Numbered from the stretch's first letter, positions 1-8,758 are shown. The stretch: 64,000 nt of DNA from Arthrobacter sp. NicSoilB4 (GCF_019977335.1 NZ_AP024653.1:3782001-3846000); one strand, 5' to 3'. The notes: generated by a model not told the origin, from the letters alone. Numbers and translations are program-made.

Positions 1-1
1 T

Positions 2-874
2 GTCGACTTCGAAATGACGTGGAACAGCGGCGTGTGGCTGCGCCGTCTGGCAGTCGGGTTCGACTCCTTCCGGGTGGACGCCGGCGTCTATCCGCAGGAC
101 CTGGACAGGGCCGTTGAGGCGGGGATGCGGACCGGCCTGAAGGTGCCCGGCGGGGCGGGGCTGCTGCGGGTCGGCCCGCTTAAAGTGCTGATCGACGGCT
201 CGCTGAACACCCGCACGGCGTACTGTGTGGACCCGTACCCACACGGCGGCCGCGGAATGCTTACTGTGAGCGAGGCGAAGCTGCTCGACCTGCTGGTCCG
301 TGCACGGGAGTCGGGCTTTGTCCCGGCGGTGCATGCGATCGGCGACGCCGCCAACGAGGTGGCGCTGGATACGTTCGCGGCGGCCGGGATCGCCGGGCGG
401 ATTGAGCATGCCCAGTTTGTCCGCAGCCAGGATTTCGCCCGCTTCGGCGAACTGGGCCTGACAGCGAGCGTCCAGCCCGCCCACGCCTTGGATGACCGTG
501 ATGCCGCCGATTCCAACTGGGCCGGCCGCACGGACCGGGCGTTCCCGCTGCGCTCCTTGCTGGCTGCCGGGGCAACGCTGGCGCTGGGCTCCGATGCTCC
601 GGTGGCGCCGCTGGAGCCGTGGACCGCAATGTCGGCGGCGACTACCCGGGCGCGGCAGGACGGGCGCGGGCCCTGGCACCCGGAGCAGGCCCTCACCCGG
701 CAGGAGGCCCTGACCGCGTCAACGCGGGGGCGGGGGACGGTCCGGGCCGGGGACCCGGCAGATCTGGTGGTGCTCGACGGCGACCCGCTGGCCGTATCGG
801 ACGCTGTTTTCGCGGCGATGCCGGTGTCCGCGACGCTCGTGGCGGGGCGGTTTACGTTCCGGGGCGGGGTGTAG
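2..874 (+). CDS. Amidohydrolase family 3 protein (YtcJ-like), C-terminal part, cut by window edge
   Basis: The reading frame is open from base 2, so the gene begins left of the window and only about 290 C-terminal residues are visible. Seen: a metal-binding motif HAIGDAANE, an IEHAQF segment, a late SDAPVAPLEPW motif (the Asp is the usual final metal ligand) and a closing GDPADLVVLDGDPL stretch. These are typical of the composite-TIM-barrel amidohydrolases of the YtcJ/ExoA group, which hydrolyse amide-like or imine bonds in the cytoplasm. The early HxH metal motif lies outside the window. The substrate cannot be told. It converges on the minus-strand gene that ends 5 bp downstream. Confidence 0.85.
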   Translation, partial: VDFEMTWNSGVWLRRLAVGFDSFRVDAGVYPQDLDRAVEAGMRTGLKVPGGAGLLRVGPLKVLIDGSLNTRTAYCVDPYPHGGRGMLTVSEAKLLDLLVRARESGFVPAVHAIGDAANEVALDTFAAAGIAGRIEHAQFVRSQDFARFGELGLTASVQPAHALDDRDAADSNWAGRTDRAFPLRSLLAAGATLALGSDAPVAPLEPWTAMSAATTRARQDGRGPWHPEQALTRQEALTASTRGRGTVRAGDPADLVVLDGDPLAVSDAVFAAMPVSATLVAGRFTFRGGV

Positions 875-879
875 CCGGC

Positions 880-1389
880 CTAGCCGCCCTTGACCCGCGA
901 CTGGACGAGGTTGGCGAACGGCAATTGGCCGAACTCCTCCACGAAAGCAGCGTGGTAACCGGCTTCGGCCGTGTTCAGTTGCTCCACTGGGAGCTCTTTC
1001 CACGCGATGAGAAGCTGATTGGCGGCGCCGAGCTGCCAGATCAGCCGGCCGTCCCAGTGGCCGGGCGGTTTGCCTTTGCCGAAGTCGACGAACTCCTGGA
1101 TCTGCCGGCGGAGCCCGCGGTTGCCCTTGCTGCCGGGCCCTGCCTTCCCCACGTATAGGACGTCCGCGCCGTCGACCCATTCGGCGTCGATTGCGTCCGA
1201 TATCAGGGTGGGGTCCTTCTTCTTGAAGATGCCAGCCGTGCTCTTGGCCAGGAACTGCGGCCGGAAACCCTCGGGCCGCAGCACCACGAAGATCCCCGGT
1301 TTCTGCGGGATCCGGTTGATCTCGAGGTCCCCGAGCGCCCGGAAGCCGGTGAATCCGTCCTGCTTCAATGACTGTCTGTTGATCGGCAT
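880..1389 (-). CDS. GIY-YIG-like nuclease superfamily protein, paralogue A
   Basis: 169 residues. By eye about half of them are identical, without gaps, to the protein encoded at 7002-7511, so the two are paralogues. It carries PGIFVVL at about 31-37 and VLYVGKAG at about 77-84, matching the two halves of a GIY-YIG core, then LRRQIQEF, a Glu in TAEAGYH and a terminal PFANL. The motif Tyr is Phe here (GIF), unlike the GIY of the paralogue. The two halves are about 44 residues apart, much wider than in classic GIY-YIG domains and closer to what I recall of Eco29kI-like enzymes. The gene is divergent from the DUF222-HNH gene, with about 98 bp between starts. Nuclease activity is inferred only. 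Confidence 0.6.
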   Translation of the reverse strand: MPINRQSLKQDGFTGFRALGDLEINRIPQKPGIFVVLRPEGFRPQFLAKSTAGIFKKKDPTLISDAIDAEWVDGADVLYVGKAGPGSKGNRGLRRQIQEFVDFGKGKPPGHWDGRLIWQLGAANQLLIAWKELPVEQLNTAEAGYHAAFVEEFGQLPFANLVQSRVKGG

Positions 1390-1487
1390 GGGTTCCTTGG
1401 ATCGGGCGGGGGCGTTCCTTCAAAGCTTACGGAAGCGCCGGTTCCGCGGCCGCCTTAAATGTCGGAGGTGCCCGATAGTTTGGATTC

Positions 1488-2885
1488 ATGGACGGCAATC
1501 AGGGGCCCGACGCAGTGTGGCCAGCAGGCGTGACGGTCGCGGAGATGGCCAGGTCGAAGGCGGCTGCACGGCCTGCGGGTGGGAGCGCCGGGCTGATTGC
1601 TGAAATCCGGGCCCTGGAGGATCTCAAGGCTGCCCTGGCTGCCCGTCAGGCACGTCTGTCCGTCGCCTTTGACCTGCTGCAGCGCCGGGAGCAGGTCGAC
1701 GCCGGGATGCCCGCGGCAGACCTGGGGGCCGGGGTCGCCGCGCAGATCGCCCTCGCCCGGCGGGAATCCCCTGCCAAGGGCGGCCGGCTCCTGGGGTTGG
1801 CGAAGGCCCTGGTGACCGAGATGCCGCACGCTTTAGCTGCGTTGGAGGCCGGGCAGCTTACCGAATGGCGCGCCACCCTGCTCGTCCGGGAAACCGCCTG
1901 CCTGTCGCCGGAGGACCGGACCGCCGTCGACGAGGAACTCGCCCCCAACACCGGAACGTTCGACGGCGCCGGGGACCGCCGCATCATCGCCGCCGCCCGC
2001 GCCGCCGCGTACCGCCGGGACCCCCGCACGGTCACGCAGCGGGCCAGCCACGCCGCCACCGAACGGCACGTCAGTCTCCGCCCGGCCCCGGACACCATGT
2101 GCTACCTCACCGCCCTGCTCCCCGTCTCGGCCGGCGTCGCCATGCACGCCGCCCTCACCCGGCACGCCGACACCCTGCGCTCCGCCGGGGACCCCCGGAA
2201 CCGCGGGCAGCTCATGGCCGATGCCCTCGTCGAACGCACCACCGGCACCCCCGGCGGGATCACCGGCATCGAAATCCAGCTCGTTCTGACCGACCGCACC
2301 CTCAACCACGGCGACAGTGAACCCGCCCGCCTCCCCGGCTACGGCATCGTCCCCGCCGGCTGGGCCCGCGAACTGCTCCACAACGCCGGCCAAGACGAGG
2401 ACCAAGCCCTGAACGTCTGGCTCCGGCGGCTCTACACCGCCCCCGGCACCGGGGAACTGATCGCGATGGACTCCCGCGCCAGACTCTTCCCGCCCGGACT
2501 CCGCAGCCTCATCAAAGTCCGGGACAACACCTGCCGCACCCCGTACTGCGACGCCCCCATCCGCCACCTGGACCACATCATCCCCTGGCACCACGGCGGC
2601 CAAACCACCCACACCAACGGCGCCGGACTCTGCGAAGCCTGCAACCACACCAAAGAAACCCCCGGCTGGACCGTCAAACCCCGGCCAGGACCACGACACA
2701 CTATCGAAATCACGACCCCCACCGGCCACACCCACCAATCCACCGCACCACCATTGCCGGGCACCTCGCCGCCGGGCGCAAACACCAGCCACCACCGCCG
2801 CTATATCCGGCACCACGCCAAAATCCTTATTCGGGGCAGATCAAGGGCCGACAACCGGTCGTCTACGGCATCGGCCGCTGCCTGA
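1488..2885 (+). CDS. DUF222 / HNH endonuclease domain protein
   Basis: 465 residues with the architecture common in multicopy actinobacterial DUF222 (13E12-type) proteins. An N-terminal helical DUF222 region (roughly 20-320) precedes a C-terminal HNH module. The HNH module shows CRTPYC near residue 348, [11 protein letters not shown] near 361-371, and C-x2-C in LCEACNHTK near 382-385. HNH domains nick or cut DNA with a metal ion. The cellular role of this family is not established. The ATG lies about 8 nt after a GATAGT -10-like hexamer (1474-1479) and lacks a well-placed Shine-Dalgarno, so a leaderless mRNA is plausible. The tail is low-complexity and basic. Confidence 0.85.
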   Translation: MDGNQGPDAVWPAGVTVAEMARSKAAARPAGGSAGLIAEIRALEDLKAALAARQARLSVAFDLLQRREQVDAGMPAADLGAGVAAQIALARRESPAKGGRLLGLAKALVTEMPHALAALEAGQLTEWRATLLVRETACLSPEDRTAVDEELAPNTGTFDGAGDRRIIAAARAAAYRRDPRTVTQRASHAATERHVSLRPAPDTMCYLTALLPVSAGVAMHAALTRHADTLRSAGDPRNRGQLMADALVERTTGTPGGITGIEIQLVLTDRTLNHGDSEPARLPGYGIVPAGWARELLHNAGQDEDQALNVWLRRLYTAPGTGELIAMDSRARLFPPGLRSLIKVRDNTCRTPYCDAPIRHLDHIIPWHHGGQTTHTNGAGLCEACNHTKETPGWTVKPRPGPRHTIEITTPTGHTHQSTAPPLPGTSPPGANTSHHRRYIRHHAKILIRGRSRADNRSSTASAAA

Positions 2886-2919
2886 ATCCGTCCTGAAACC
2901 TGTTGAAGCAGCCACCTGG

Positions 2920-3060
2920 CTAGCTGGACTGACCGGACACCTTGATCAGTCGTGAGAAGGGCGGCTGGCTGCCACCTGCGGTGTGGGGCCGGTGATGGTT
3001 GTATTGGTGCAGCCAGCCATGTAGCTGCCCACGACGCTTAGCCTCGGCGGTATAGCAGCG
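2920..3060 (-). pseudogene. IS481-type transposase remnant (C-terminal end only)
   Basis: The minus strand encodes about 46 residues resembling the end of an integrase-core (rve) transposase: YTAEAKRRGQLHGWL followed by QYNHHRPH and PPFSRL, stopping at 2920. The HHRPH-(x)n-P-x-SRL pattern is typical of the IS481/IS3 group just after the catalytic Glu helix. Nothing upstream in any frame continues the DDE domain, and no terminal inverted repeats were found. It is therefore a dead fragment. It abuts a hydrolase/regulator pair with lower third-position GC than the flanks, consistent with past insertion or transfer here. Confidence 0.7.
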
Positions 3061-3123
3061 GGCAACCGGTGGCGTGGTGCTAGAGCAGCGTTTGGGTGTG
3101 TCATCAATTCCCTCGGAGACGGA

Positions 3124-3153
3124 AAGGGGCCAGCCGGATTCGGCTGACCCCTT
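3124..3153 (-). terminator. Hairpin after alpha/beta hydrolase gene
   Basis: AAGGGG-c-CAGCCG pairs with CGGCTG-a-CCCCTT around a GATT loop, giving 12 base pairs with one internal mismatch. It sits 17 bp beyond the stop of the minus-strand hydrolase, as an intrinsic terminator would, though there is no clear U-tract. Confidence 0.55.
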
Positions 3154-3170
3154 CAAGTTGTACGTGCAGT

Positions 3171-3911
3171 TCAGTTGGTTCGAGAAGACGCTGACTGGAT
3201 GGCCCTGGCGAGGTCGCGGGGACGGCTCCACATGGGCCAATGCCCCGTCGGGAGGTCAATGACGTCGAGGTACTCGATGTTCGCGACTTCGGCAAACATG
3301 GCATGGCCTGAGCGGGCCAGCTCCAGCACCTGCGCGCTTGGGATCGAGCAGCACACCAGGGTGGTCCGGACCTTGCGGCGGGCATCGTTTGTGAGCTCGA
3401 CTGGCTCACGAAGCACGGGGCCGGGCTCGGGGACGGCCCGGGCCCGAAAACGCTCGAGGACCTCTGCGCTCAGGCCTTCGAGGCTCGCCTGCTGTGCGAG
3501 GACGTCGAGGGGCGGCAGCGGAAGCTCCTCCAACTCCTCCGGGAAGTCTGGGGCGAAGGCGCTTCCCGTTGCCACAGGGCCGGAGTCGACCCACACCACT
3601 CGATGGACAAGCTCAGGGTGTCGGTCGAGGACAAGGCTGACGGGGCCGTTTGCCCCACTGTGAGCGACGAGAGTTGCGGGCTGATCCTCGGAGACTCCGA
3701 GTTGAGTGATGACGTCGAGGACCGCTGCGACTTGATCGTCGAGGGTCTTCGCCGCACGCTCGGAATCGTCCCCGTCGAGACCGGGCAGTGTCATCGCGAT
3801 TGCACGAGAGTGGTCGGTTGTCAGGTGTTCAAGGACTTCATCCCAAGCCCAAGCGCCCAGCCAGTGGCCGGCGATGAGAATGATGGTCGGACTGCTTGTG
3901 GTAGTTGTCAT
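3171..3911 (-). CDS. Alpha/beta-fold hydrolase
   Basis: 246 residues. An N-terminal strand-loop ILIAGHWLGAWAW forms the oxyanion-hole region. The nucleophile elbow is VAHSGANG, with Ser85. A late LPTGHWPMW supplies the catalytic His. These are hallmarks of soluble alpha/beta hydrolases of the esterase/EstC-like group. There is no signal peptide, so it is probably cytoplasmic. It is transcribed divergently from the WYL regulator gene, with about 73 bp between starts, so that regulator is the likely controller. The pair has more A/T-ending codons than its neighbours. The substrate is unknown. Confidence 0.8.
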   Translation of the reverse strand: MTTTTSSPTIILIAGHWLGAWAWDEVLEHLTTDHSRAIAMTLPGLDGDDSERAAKTLDDQVAAVLDVITQLGVSEDQPATLVAHSGANGPVSLVLDRHPELVHRVVWVDSGPVATGSAFAPDFPEELEELPLPPLDVLAQQASLEGLSAEVLERFRARAVPEPGPVLREPVELTNDARRKVRTTLVCCSIPSAQVLELARSGHAMFAEVANIEYLDVIDLPTGHWPMWSRPRDLARAIQSASSRTN

Positions 3912-3943
3912 GCCACTACCCTCGCAGGCACTACGGACAAGGG

Positions 3944-3962
3944 TATGTCACTATTTATGTCA
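3944..3962. promoter_or_regulatory. Direct repeats TATGTCA in the hydrolase/WYL divergent control region
   Basis: Two exact TATGTCA copies start 12 bp apart (3944-3950 and 3956-3962) in the only intergenic space between the divergent hydrolase and regulator genes. Further TGTCA at 3906-3910 overlaps the hydrolase start region. Spacing of about one helical turn suits an operator for the adjacent HTH protein. This is inferred from position only. Confidence 0.35.
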
Positions 3963-3984
3963 TGATTTTGTCGGGGTCTGGACT

Positions 3985-4683
3985 GTGAAGCGAGTCGAAC
4001 GGCTCCATGCTCTATCCGAGTTGTTGCGCCGCAGCGGCGCGCGGGGGGTTTCCGCCGAACGGTTGGCGAGAGAGTTTGAGGTATCCGTGCGCACAATTAA
4101 GCGAGACCTCGATGCGTTAGAGAACAGCGGTACGCCTATATGGTCTCGTCCAGGTCCTGGCGGTGGTTACGGATTGGCTTTAGGCGCGTCCCTGCCGCCT
4201 GTCAGCCTGTCCCCAGCGCAGGCCGTGGCGCTCATGGCAGCCATCTCTGCTGCACCCGATGCCCCCTACGCCGATCTGGCAGCAGCAGGTATCCAGAAGA
4301 TCCTGGACGTCCTCGATCCCAAAACCCGGGCACGAGCCGACGAACTGGCCCACCGCGTCTGGGTCAACGCGCGTCCCTCCTCTTCGCGCGCCATCAAGTC
4401 GGCACTGGAGGAGGCGATGGCCGAGCAGCGAGTGGTCCGCATTCGCTATACATCGAGAGACGAGACCACGACCACCCGCCATGTTGAGCCCGTGCTGTTC
4501 GCCTCCACGAACGGCCAGTGGTACCTCGTTGGGTGGTGTCAACTGCGCAACGCAATGCGATGGTTCACCGTGTCGCGAATTGAGCAAGCCAGCGTAACCA
4601 AGACGGCTTGCGGCGGCCATACCGTCCACGAGGTCGGAGAACCCCCAGCGAACGCCAGACCGGTGCACGGTCGGGGCGAGTGA
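3985..4683 (+). CDS. YafY-type HTH / WYL-domain transcriptional regulator
   Basis: 232 residues from a GTG start. The frame is open further upstream, but the family's N-terminus (KRVERLHALSELLRR) begins here. Residues 1-60 form an HTH_11 winged helix (RLAREFEVSVRTIKRDLDALE, then a GGGYGL wing). Residues of about 135-215 form a WYL domain (RIRYTSRDE, then GQWYLVGWCQLR). Such proteins are DNA-binding regulators whose WYL domain is thought to sense ligands. It is shorter than the usual ~320 residues because the C-terminal extension is missing. It is divergent from the hydrolase gene, its probable target. Confidence 0.85.
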   Translation: MKRVERLHALSELLRRSGARGVSAERLAREFEVSVRTIKRDLDALENSGTPIWSRPGPGGGYGLALGASLPPVSLSPAQAVALMAAISAAPDAPYADLAAAGIQKILDVLDPKTRARADELAHRVWVNARPSSSRAIKSALEEAMAEQRVVRIRYTSRDETTTTRHVEPVLFASTNGQWYLVGWCQLRNAMRWFTVSRIEQASVTKTACGGHTVHEVGEPPANARPVHGRGE

Positions 4684-4714
4684 GTCACTCAATCAACCTC
4701 TCCGGTCAGTACAG

Positions 4715-6847
4715 CTAGCGGCCGAACCAGGCCTCCGTCACGGACACGTCAGCTTCCAGCGTGTAGTCACCGGCCGAGTGTCCGAGCACCAGCCGGTAGC
4801 TGCCGCCGGCGGTGTGCCACTGCCCGCGATCCGTGTTGTAGGACGCCAACAGCCGCGGATCAACCTCCAGCGAGACGGTCCGTGATTCACCGGGTTCAAG
4901 GTCCACCCGCTCAAAACCAAGCAGCCGCATCCGGGGTCCCTCCGGACCTTCAAGGACGTAGAGCTGGGGCACGTCGGCCCCGCGCCGCGGCCCGGCATTG
5001 GTGACAGTAAACTCGGCGCGCACTCCATCGCTGTCCTGAACTGAGAGGTCTGCATAGTCGAAGTTCGTGTAGCTGAGCCCATGGCCGAAGCGGAACAGGG
5101 GCTGTTGCCCGGTCCTCGCGAACCAGCGGTACCCGACGTCGGATCCCTCGTTGTAGTTGACCGTCGTCGGGGTCCCCCACGGCGTTCCGAGGCCCGGAAG
5201 GTCCGGCCGCGGAGTCTGGTCCAGGCCGGTCGGAAAGGTCAGCGGGAGTTTGCCAGAGGGGTTGGTCACGCCGGCGAGGATTTCGGCGATGGCCTGCCCG
5301 CCGCACTGGCCGGGATACCAAGCCGCCAGGACTGCCTTGACCCTCGGCAGCCAGGGCATTGCCACCGGGTTGCCGGTTTCGAGGACGACGACGGTGGCCG
5401 TGTTGGCGTCCGCGACGGCTTCGATGACGGCGTCCTGCCCCCACGGCAGGGACAGGTCAGCATTGTCGTACCCCTCGCCCTCCACCCGGATACCGAAGAC
5501 AATCGCGATGTCGGATCGTCGGGCCAGCAGTGCGGCCTCGGCGGGGCTCATCCCGGGGTCGTATTCGATCTCGGCGTCGGGCAGCAGCTTCTGCAGTTCC
5601 GCCAGCGGCGAGGAAGGCAGCAGGTACAGGTTCCGCATGCTGCCCATGATGCCGGGGCCGCCGATGGTGTGGCTTTCGGCGTAGCCGCCGGGCGGCACCA
5701 CGGCACTCGAACCGGCGCCGATCGGAACTCCGAGCTGGGCATGTCCCCCGATCACCGCGATCTTGAGGGGCACGCCACCCGCTGACGGCACCGTCAGCGG
5801 GAGCACGCCGTCGTTCTTCAGCAGGACGATCCCCTGCCGCGCCGTCTCCAGCGCGATGTCGGCGTGGGCGGCGAGGTCGACGTCGGGCGTGCCCTCCCAG
5901 CGGTCGATGCCGACGTCGAAGATGGCGTAGAGGATGCGCTGCACCATCTCGGACAGGCGTTCCTTGGGGAAATCTCCCGCCGCGTAGGCCTCGCGCAGCG
6001 GGGCGGTGAAGGGCTCCTTCCCCCACATCATGACGTCGATCTGCACGCCGGATTCCTGGTCCTGGCCCTGCAGCGCGAAGTCCCAGCTCGGCGTCGCGCC
6101 CCAGTCGGACATCACCCAGCCGGGGAAGCCCCAGGCGCCTTTCAGGATGCCCTGAAGCAGCGTTTTGTTGCCGCCCGCGTAGGTGCCGTTGACCTTGTTG
6201 TAGCCCGTCATGACTGAGCCGGGCCGGGCGCGCTCGATGGCGATCTCGAACGCGAGCAGGTCGGATTCCCGGTGCGCGGCCGGGTCGATGACGGCGTCCA
6301 GCCAGTGCCGGTTGGTTTCGTTGCAGTTCAGGGAGAAGTGCTTGACCGTGGAGATCACCTGCTCGCCCTGGATGCCCTTGACCGACTCCGCGCCCAGCAC
6401 ACCGGTGAGCCACGGGTCCTCGGACAGGTACTCGAAGTTCCGGCCGTTGCGCGGGTCGCGGTGCAGGTTGAGGCCGCCGGCGAGCTGGACGTTGAGCCCT
6501 TTGCTCCGGGCCTCCCTGCCCACCATTTGCCCGGATCGGCGGGCGAGTTCGGGGTTGAAGGTGGCGCCCAGGGCGATCGACGCCGGCAGCGCCGTGGCGG
6601 TGTCGCCCTCGCGGTAGCCGGGGTTGGTGACGCCCAGGCTCGCGTCGCTCATGAGCAGCGCGGGGATGCCCAGCCGCGGGATCCCGGGGGTGTAGCCGGC
6701 GCTCATCGGGACGCCGTCCGGGATGCGCGGATCCTTCTCCGTGAGCGTCGCGTTGGTGCCCATGACGCTGATGAGGAGTGAGAAGCGCTCCTCATCGGTC
6801 AGCTGCGCCTCGACTTCCCGGGCCCGTTCCATCGCTTCTGGGTTCAC
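4715..6847 (-). CDS. Glycoside hydrolase family 3 beta-glucosidase-like enzyme
   Basis: 710 residues, typical for GH3. The N-terminal TIM barrel contains the substrate motif KHF (169-171) and the nucleophile Asp248 in VMSDWGA. The alpha/beta sandwich domain begins around 330 (ARQGIVLLKNDGVLPL). A fibronectin-III-like C-terminal domain ends the protein (PQLYVLEGPEGPRMRLLGFERVDLEPGES region). There is no signal peptide, implying a cytoplasmic enzyme that splits imported oligosaccharides or glycosides. Exact sugar specificity cannot be read from sequence. The gene stands alone on its strand; no transporter is adjacent. Confidence 0.9.
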   Translation of the reverse strand: MNPEAMERAREVEAQLTDEERFSLLISVMGTNATLTEKDPRIPDGVPMSAGYTPGIPRLGIPALLMSDASLGVTNPGYREGDTATALPASIALGATFNPELARRSGQMVGREARSKGLNVQLAGGLNLHRDPRNGRNFEYLSEDPWLTGVLGAESVKGIQGEQVISTVKHFSLNCNETNRHWLDAVIDPAAHRESDLLAFEIAIERARPGSVMTGYNKVNGTYAGGNKTLLQGILKGAWGFPGWVMSDWGATPSWDFALQGQDQESGVQIDVMMWGKEPFTAPLREAYAAGDFPKERLSEMVQRILYAIFDVGIDRWEGTPDVDLAAHADIALETARQGIVLLKNDGVLPLTVPSAGGVPLKIAVIGGHAQLGVPIGAGSSAVVPPGGYAESHTIGGPGIMGSMRNLYLLPSSPLAELQKLLPDAEIEYDPGMSPAEAALLARRSDIAIVFGIRVEGEGYDNADLSLPWGQDAVIEAVADANTATVVVLETGNPVAMPWLPRVKAVLAAWYPGQCGGQAIAEILAGVTNPSGKLPLTFPTGLDQTPRPDLPGLGTPWGTPTTVNYNEGSDVGYRWFARTGQQPLFRFGHGLSYTNFDYADLSVQDSDGVRAEFTVTNAGPRRGADVPQLYVLEGPEGPRMRLLGFERVDLEPGESRTVSLEVDPRLLASYNTDRGQWHTAGGSYRLVLGHSAGDYTLEADVSVTEAWFGR

Positions 6848-7001
6848 GCTTTGCCTGCCTTCGGGGTTAGCCCGCGGGCGTATGGGCGCCGCGCCGGGTT
6901 GGGGACCTGCGGATGGGTTCCATCATGCCCGTGGCTTTACGGAGGGGCTAGGGATTCTGGTGGTTTTGATGCGGGGCAGCGGGATTCAAGGACGCCGGCG
7001 G

Positions 7002-7511
7002 TTAAGTATCTGTCGAGCGCGCTTGGACCAGGTTGGCGAATGGGAGGCGGCCGTAGTGCTGGCGGAACTCAGCGTGGTACCGCGCTTCCGCCTCATTAAC
7101 CTCTGACCCCGGCAGGGATTTCCATGCAATGACGAGGGACTGCGACTCAGCCAACTGCCAGATCAGTCGTCCACCCCAGTGACCGACGGGCTTCCCCCTG
7201 CCAAAGTCTGCAAACTCCTGAATACGTTTGCGGAGTCCACGTGTGCCCGCGGCTCCCGCACCGGCCTTGCCGATGTAAAGGACGTCTGCTTCATCCACCC
7301 ATCGGGCTGCCAGAGCGTCTTCAAGGATCGACGGATTCTTCTGTTTGAACCAGCCGCCGGTGCTTTGTTGCAGAAACGCGTGCTGATGCCCCGCAGGCTT
7401 CAGGACCGCGTAAATTCCCGGTATGCGTGGGACGTCGTCAAGATCTAGCTCCGCAAACGACTTGAAGCCGATAAAGCCGTCCGCCCGGAGCACTTTTTCA
7501 TCCATGGCCAT
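7002..7511 (-). CDS. GIY-YIG-like nuclease superfamily protein, paralogue B
   Basis: 169 residues, the same length as paralogue A at 880-1389 and alignable to it without gaps. It has an intact PGIYAVL (GIY at 32-34) and VLYIGKAG (YIG at 79-81). LRKRIQEF follows as a candidate catalytic-Arg helix, a Glu in NEAEARYH, and a terminal PFANL. The start lies 3 bp after the stop of the exonuclease gene 7515-8735, so the two are almost certainly one transcript. A DNA-processing partner of that exonuclease is the natural inference. A second in-frame ATG two codons in is possible. The family is otherwise uncharacterised as far as I can tell. Confidence 0.65.
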   Translation of the reverse strand: MAMDEKVLRADGFIGFKSFAELDLDDVPRIPGIYAVLKPAGHQHAFLQQSTGGWFKQKNPSILEDALAARWVDEADVLYIGKAGAGAAGTRGLRKRIQEFADFGRGKPVGHWGGRLIWQLAESQSLVIAWKSLPGSEVNEAEARYHAEFRQHYGRLPFANLVQARSTDT

Positions 7512-7514
7512 CTG

Positions 7515-8735
7515 CTAGCTGCCCAGCAGAGTGGTCAGGTACGGCTCGCCGACGACAGGAATCCCGTAGCTTCGAGCCTTCTTGGCTTTGCCGGACAAGC
7601 TGTCGGGATCTGCCGCGACCAGCAGTTTCACCGCCTTGGTGATCGCCGGATGCGGGACAAACCCGGCAGCTCGCAGATCCGCCTCAATGTCGCTCCGATC
7701 CCGCGACATGTCGCCGGTGAGCACGACCTTGTCGCCGGCAGAGAGGACCAGCGACTGGACTGCGGCACCGGTTTCCGCATCCTGCCCGGAGACAGGACCA
7801 GCAAGCCCGCGGGTAATGGAGTCCTGGCTGATGTCGAGGAGGGCACCGACGATCCGGAGGTCAGTCTCCTCCTCTGCAGTAACCACTCCGTCGTCCCAGG
7901 CTGCTGCGAGCATGGCAATCATGTACTTGATGTGGAGTTCTTCAGCGGTGCTTCGGCTGATCCCCAGAGAATCGGCGAGCGTCACAAGCCCGTCTGCCTC
8001 GGACACGGAAATCTGCCGGTCCATAAGTGCGCGGTCAAGCATGGCCAGGTAGGCATTGTGCTCGTCCGGGCCCGCGACTTCGGGCAGGCGGTTCACCAAT
8101 CGTTCCAGGAAATGTGGCTGCGGCTCAGCTGCAGAGCGGCGGAGGGCCGGTTGACTTCGCTTCGGCTCCACGGCTGGCCAGGACGCAAAGTAGGCCCGGT
8201 CCAGGGCGCTAAACCACTCAGGGTTTTCGGCGTCCATCCGGAGGTAGTTGCTTAGCACTTGGGCTGCGGCTTCAGCGTCGTCCCCGGCGCTGTGTGCGTT
8301 CTCCAGATTGAGTCCGAAGCTGTCGCAGCAGTCCTTTAAGGAGCGGCCAGCCCCGGGCAGGTAGCGGCGTGCGAGCTTCATCGTGCACAGGCAATCATGG
8401 ACCTCGAACGGCAGTTCCAGGCCGGCGCGCCCCAGTTCATGCGAGACAAACCGGTAGTCGAAGTGAACGTTGTGCGCAACTAACACGCGTCCGGCCAGCA
8501 ACTCCATGACGTCATGCGCAATGTCCCCGAAGACAGGGGCGTGGAGGATGTCTGCTGCGCGGATGCCATGGATGTGCTGCGGGCCCAGGTCCCGCTGCGG
8601 ATTGATCAGCGTCTCCCAGCGGTTGCTGACAGTGCCGTCCGGTTCGACGTGCACGACGGCGATCTCGGCAATGCGGTGACTGCCCGGAAAGAGGCCGGTC
8701 GTTTCGACGTCCACCACGGCGAATCCTGCATTCAT
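7515..8735 (-). CDS. DEDDh 3'-5' exonuclease with TerB-like and BRCT domains
   Basis: 406 residues. The start was set at the ATG preceding NAGFAVVDVETTG, which has a GGGGGAAAAG ribosome-binding site; the frame is open further upstream but unlike the family. Exonuclease domain 1-165: Asp9 and Glu11 (VVDVETTG), Asp93 (HFDYRF), and His148 with Asp153 (AHSAGDD), a complete DEDDh set as in DnaQ/RNase T. Residues of about 205-310 look TerB-like (acidic helices around EHNAYLAMLDRALMD). Residues 330-406 form a BRCT domain (DKVVLTGDMS ... GIPVVGEPYL). Such proteins are thought to act in DNA repair or proofreading. The gene heads a two-gene unit with the GIY-YIG-like gene. Confidence 0.82.
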   Translation of the reverse strand: MNAGFAVVDVETTGLFPGSHRIAEIAVVHVEPDGTVSNRWETLINPQRDLGPQHIHGIRAADILHAPVFGDIAHDVMELLAGRVLVAHNVHFDYRFVSHELGRAGLELPFEVHDCLCTMKLARRYLPGAGRSLKDCCDSFGLNLENAHSAGDDAEAAAQVLSNYLRMDAENPEWFSALDRAYFASWPAVEPKRSQPALRRSAAEPQPHFLERLVNRLPEVAGPDEHNAYLAMLDRALMDRQISVSEADGLVTLADSLGISRSTAEELHIKYMIAMLAAAWDDGVVTAEEETDLRIVGALLDISQDSITRGLAGPVSGQDAETGAAVQSLVLSAGDKVVLTGDMSRDRSDIEADLRAAGFVPHPAITKAVKLLVAADPDSLSGKAKKARSYGIPVVGEPYLTTLLGS

Positions 8736-8758
8736 CTTTTCCCCCAGCTGACTGTTGT

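Noticed and set aside
880..8735. The whole 0.9-8.7 kb nuclease-rich stretch as a defence island
   Set aside because: DUF222-HNH genes are common multicopy genes, the GH3 gene is metabolic, and no known defence gene (restriction, BREX, CBASS, toxin) was seen. Only the exonuclease/GIY-YIG pair is kept as a candidate.
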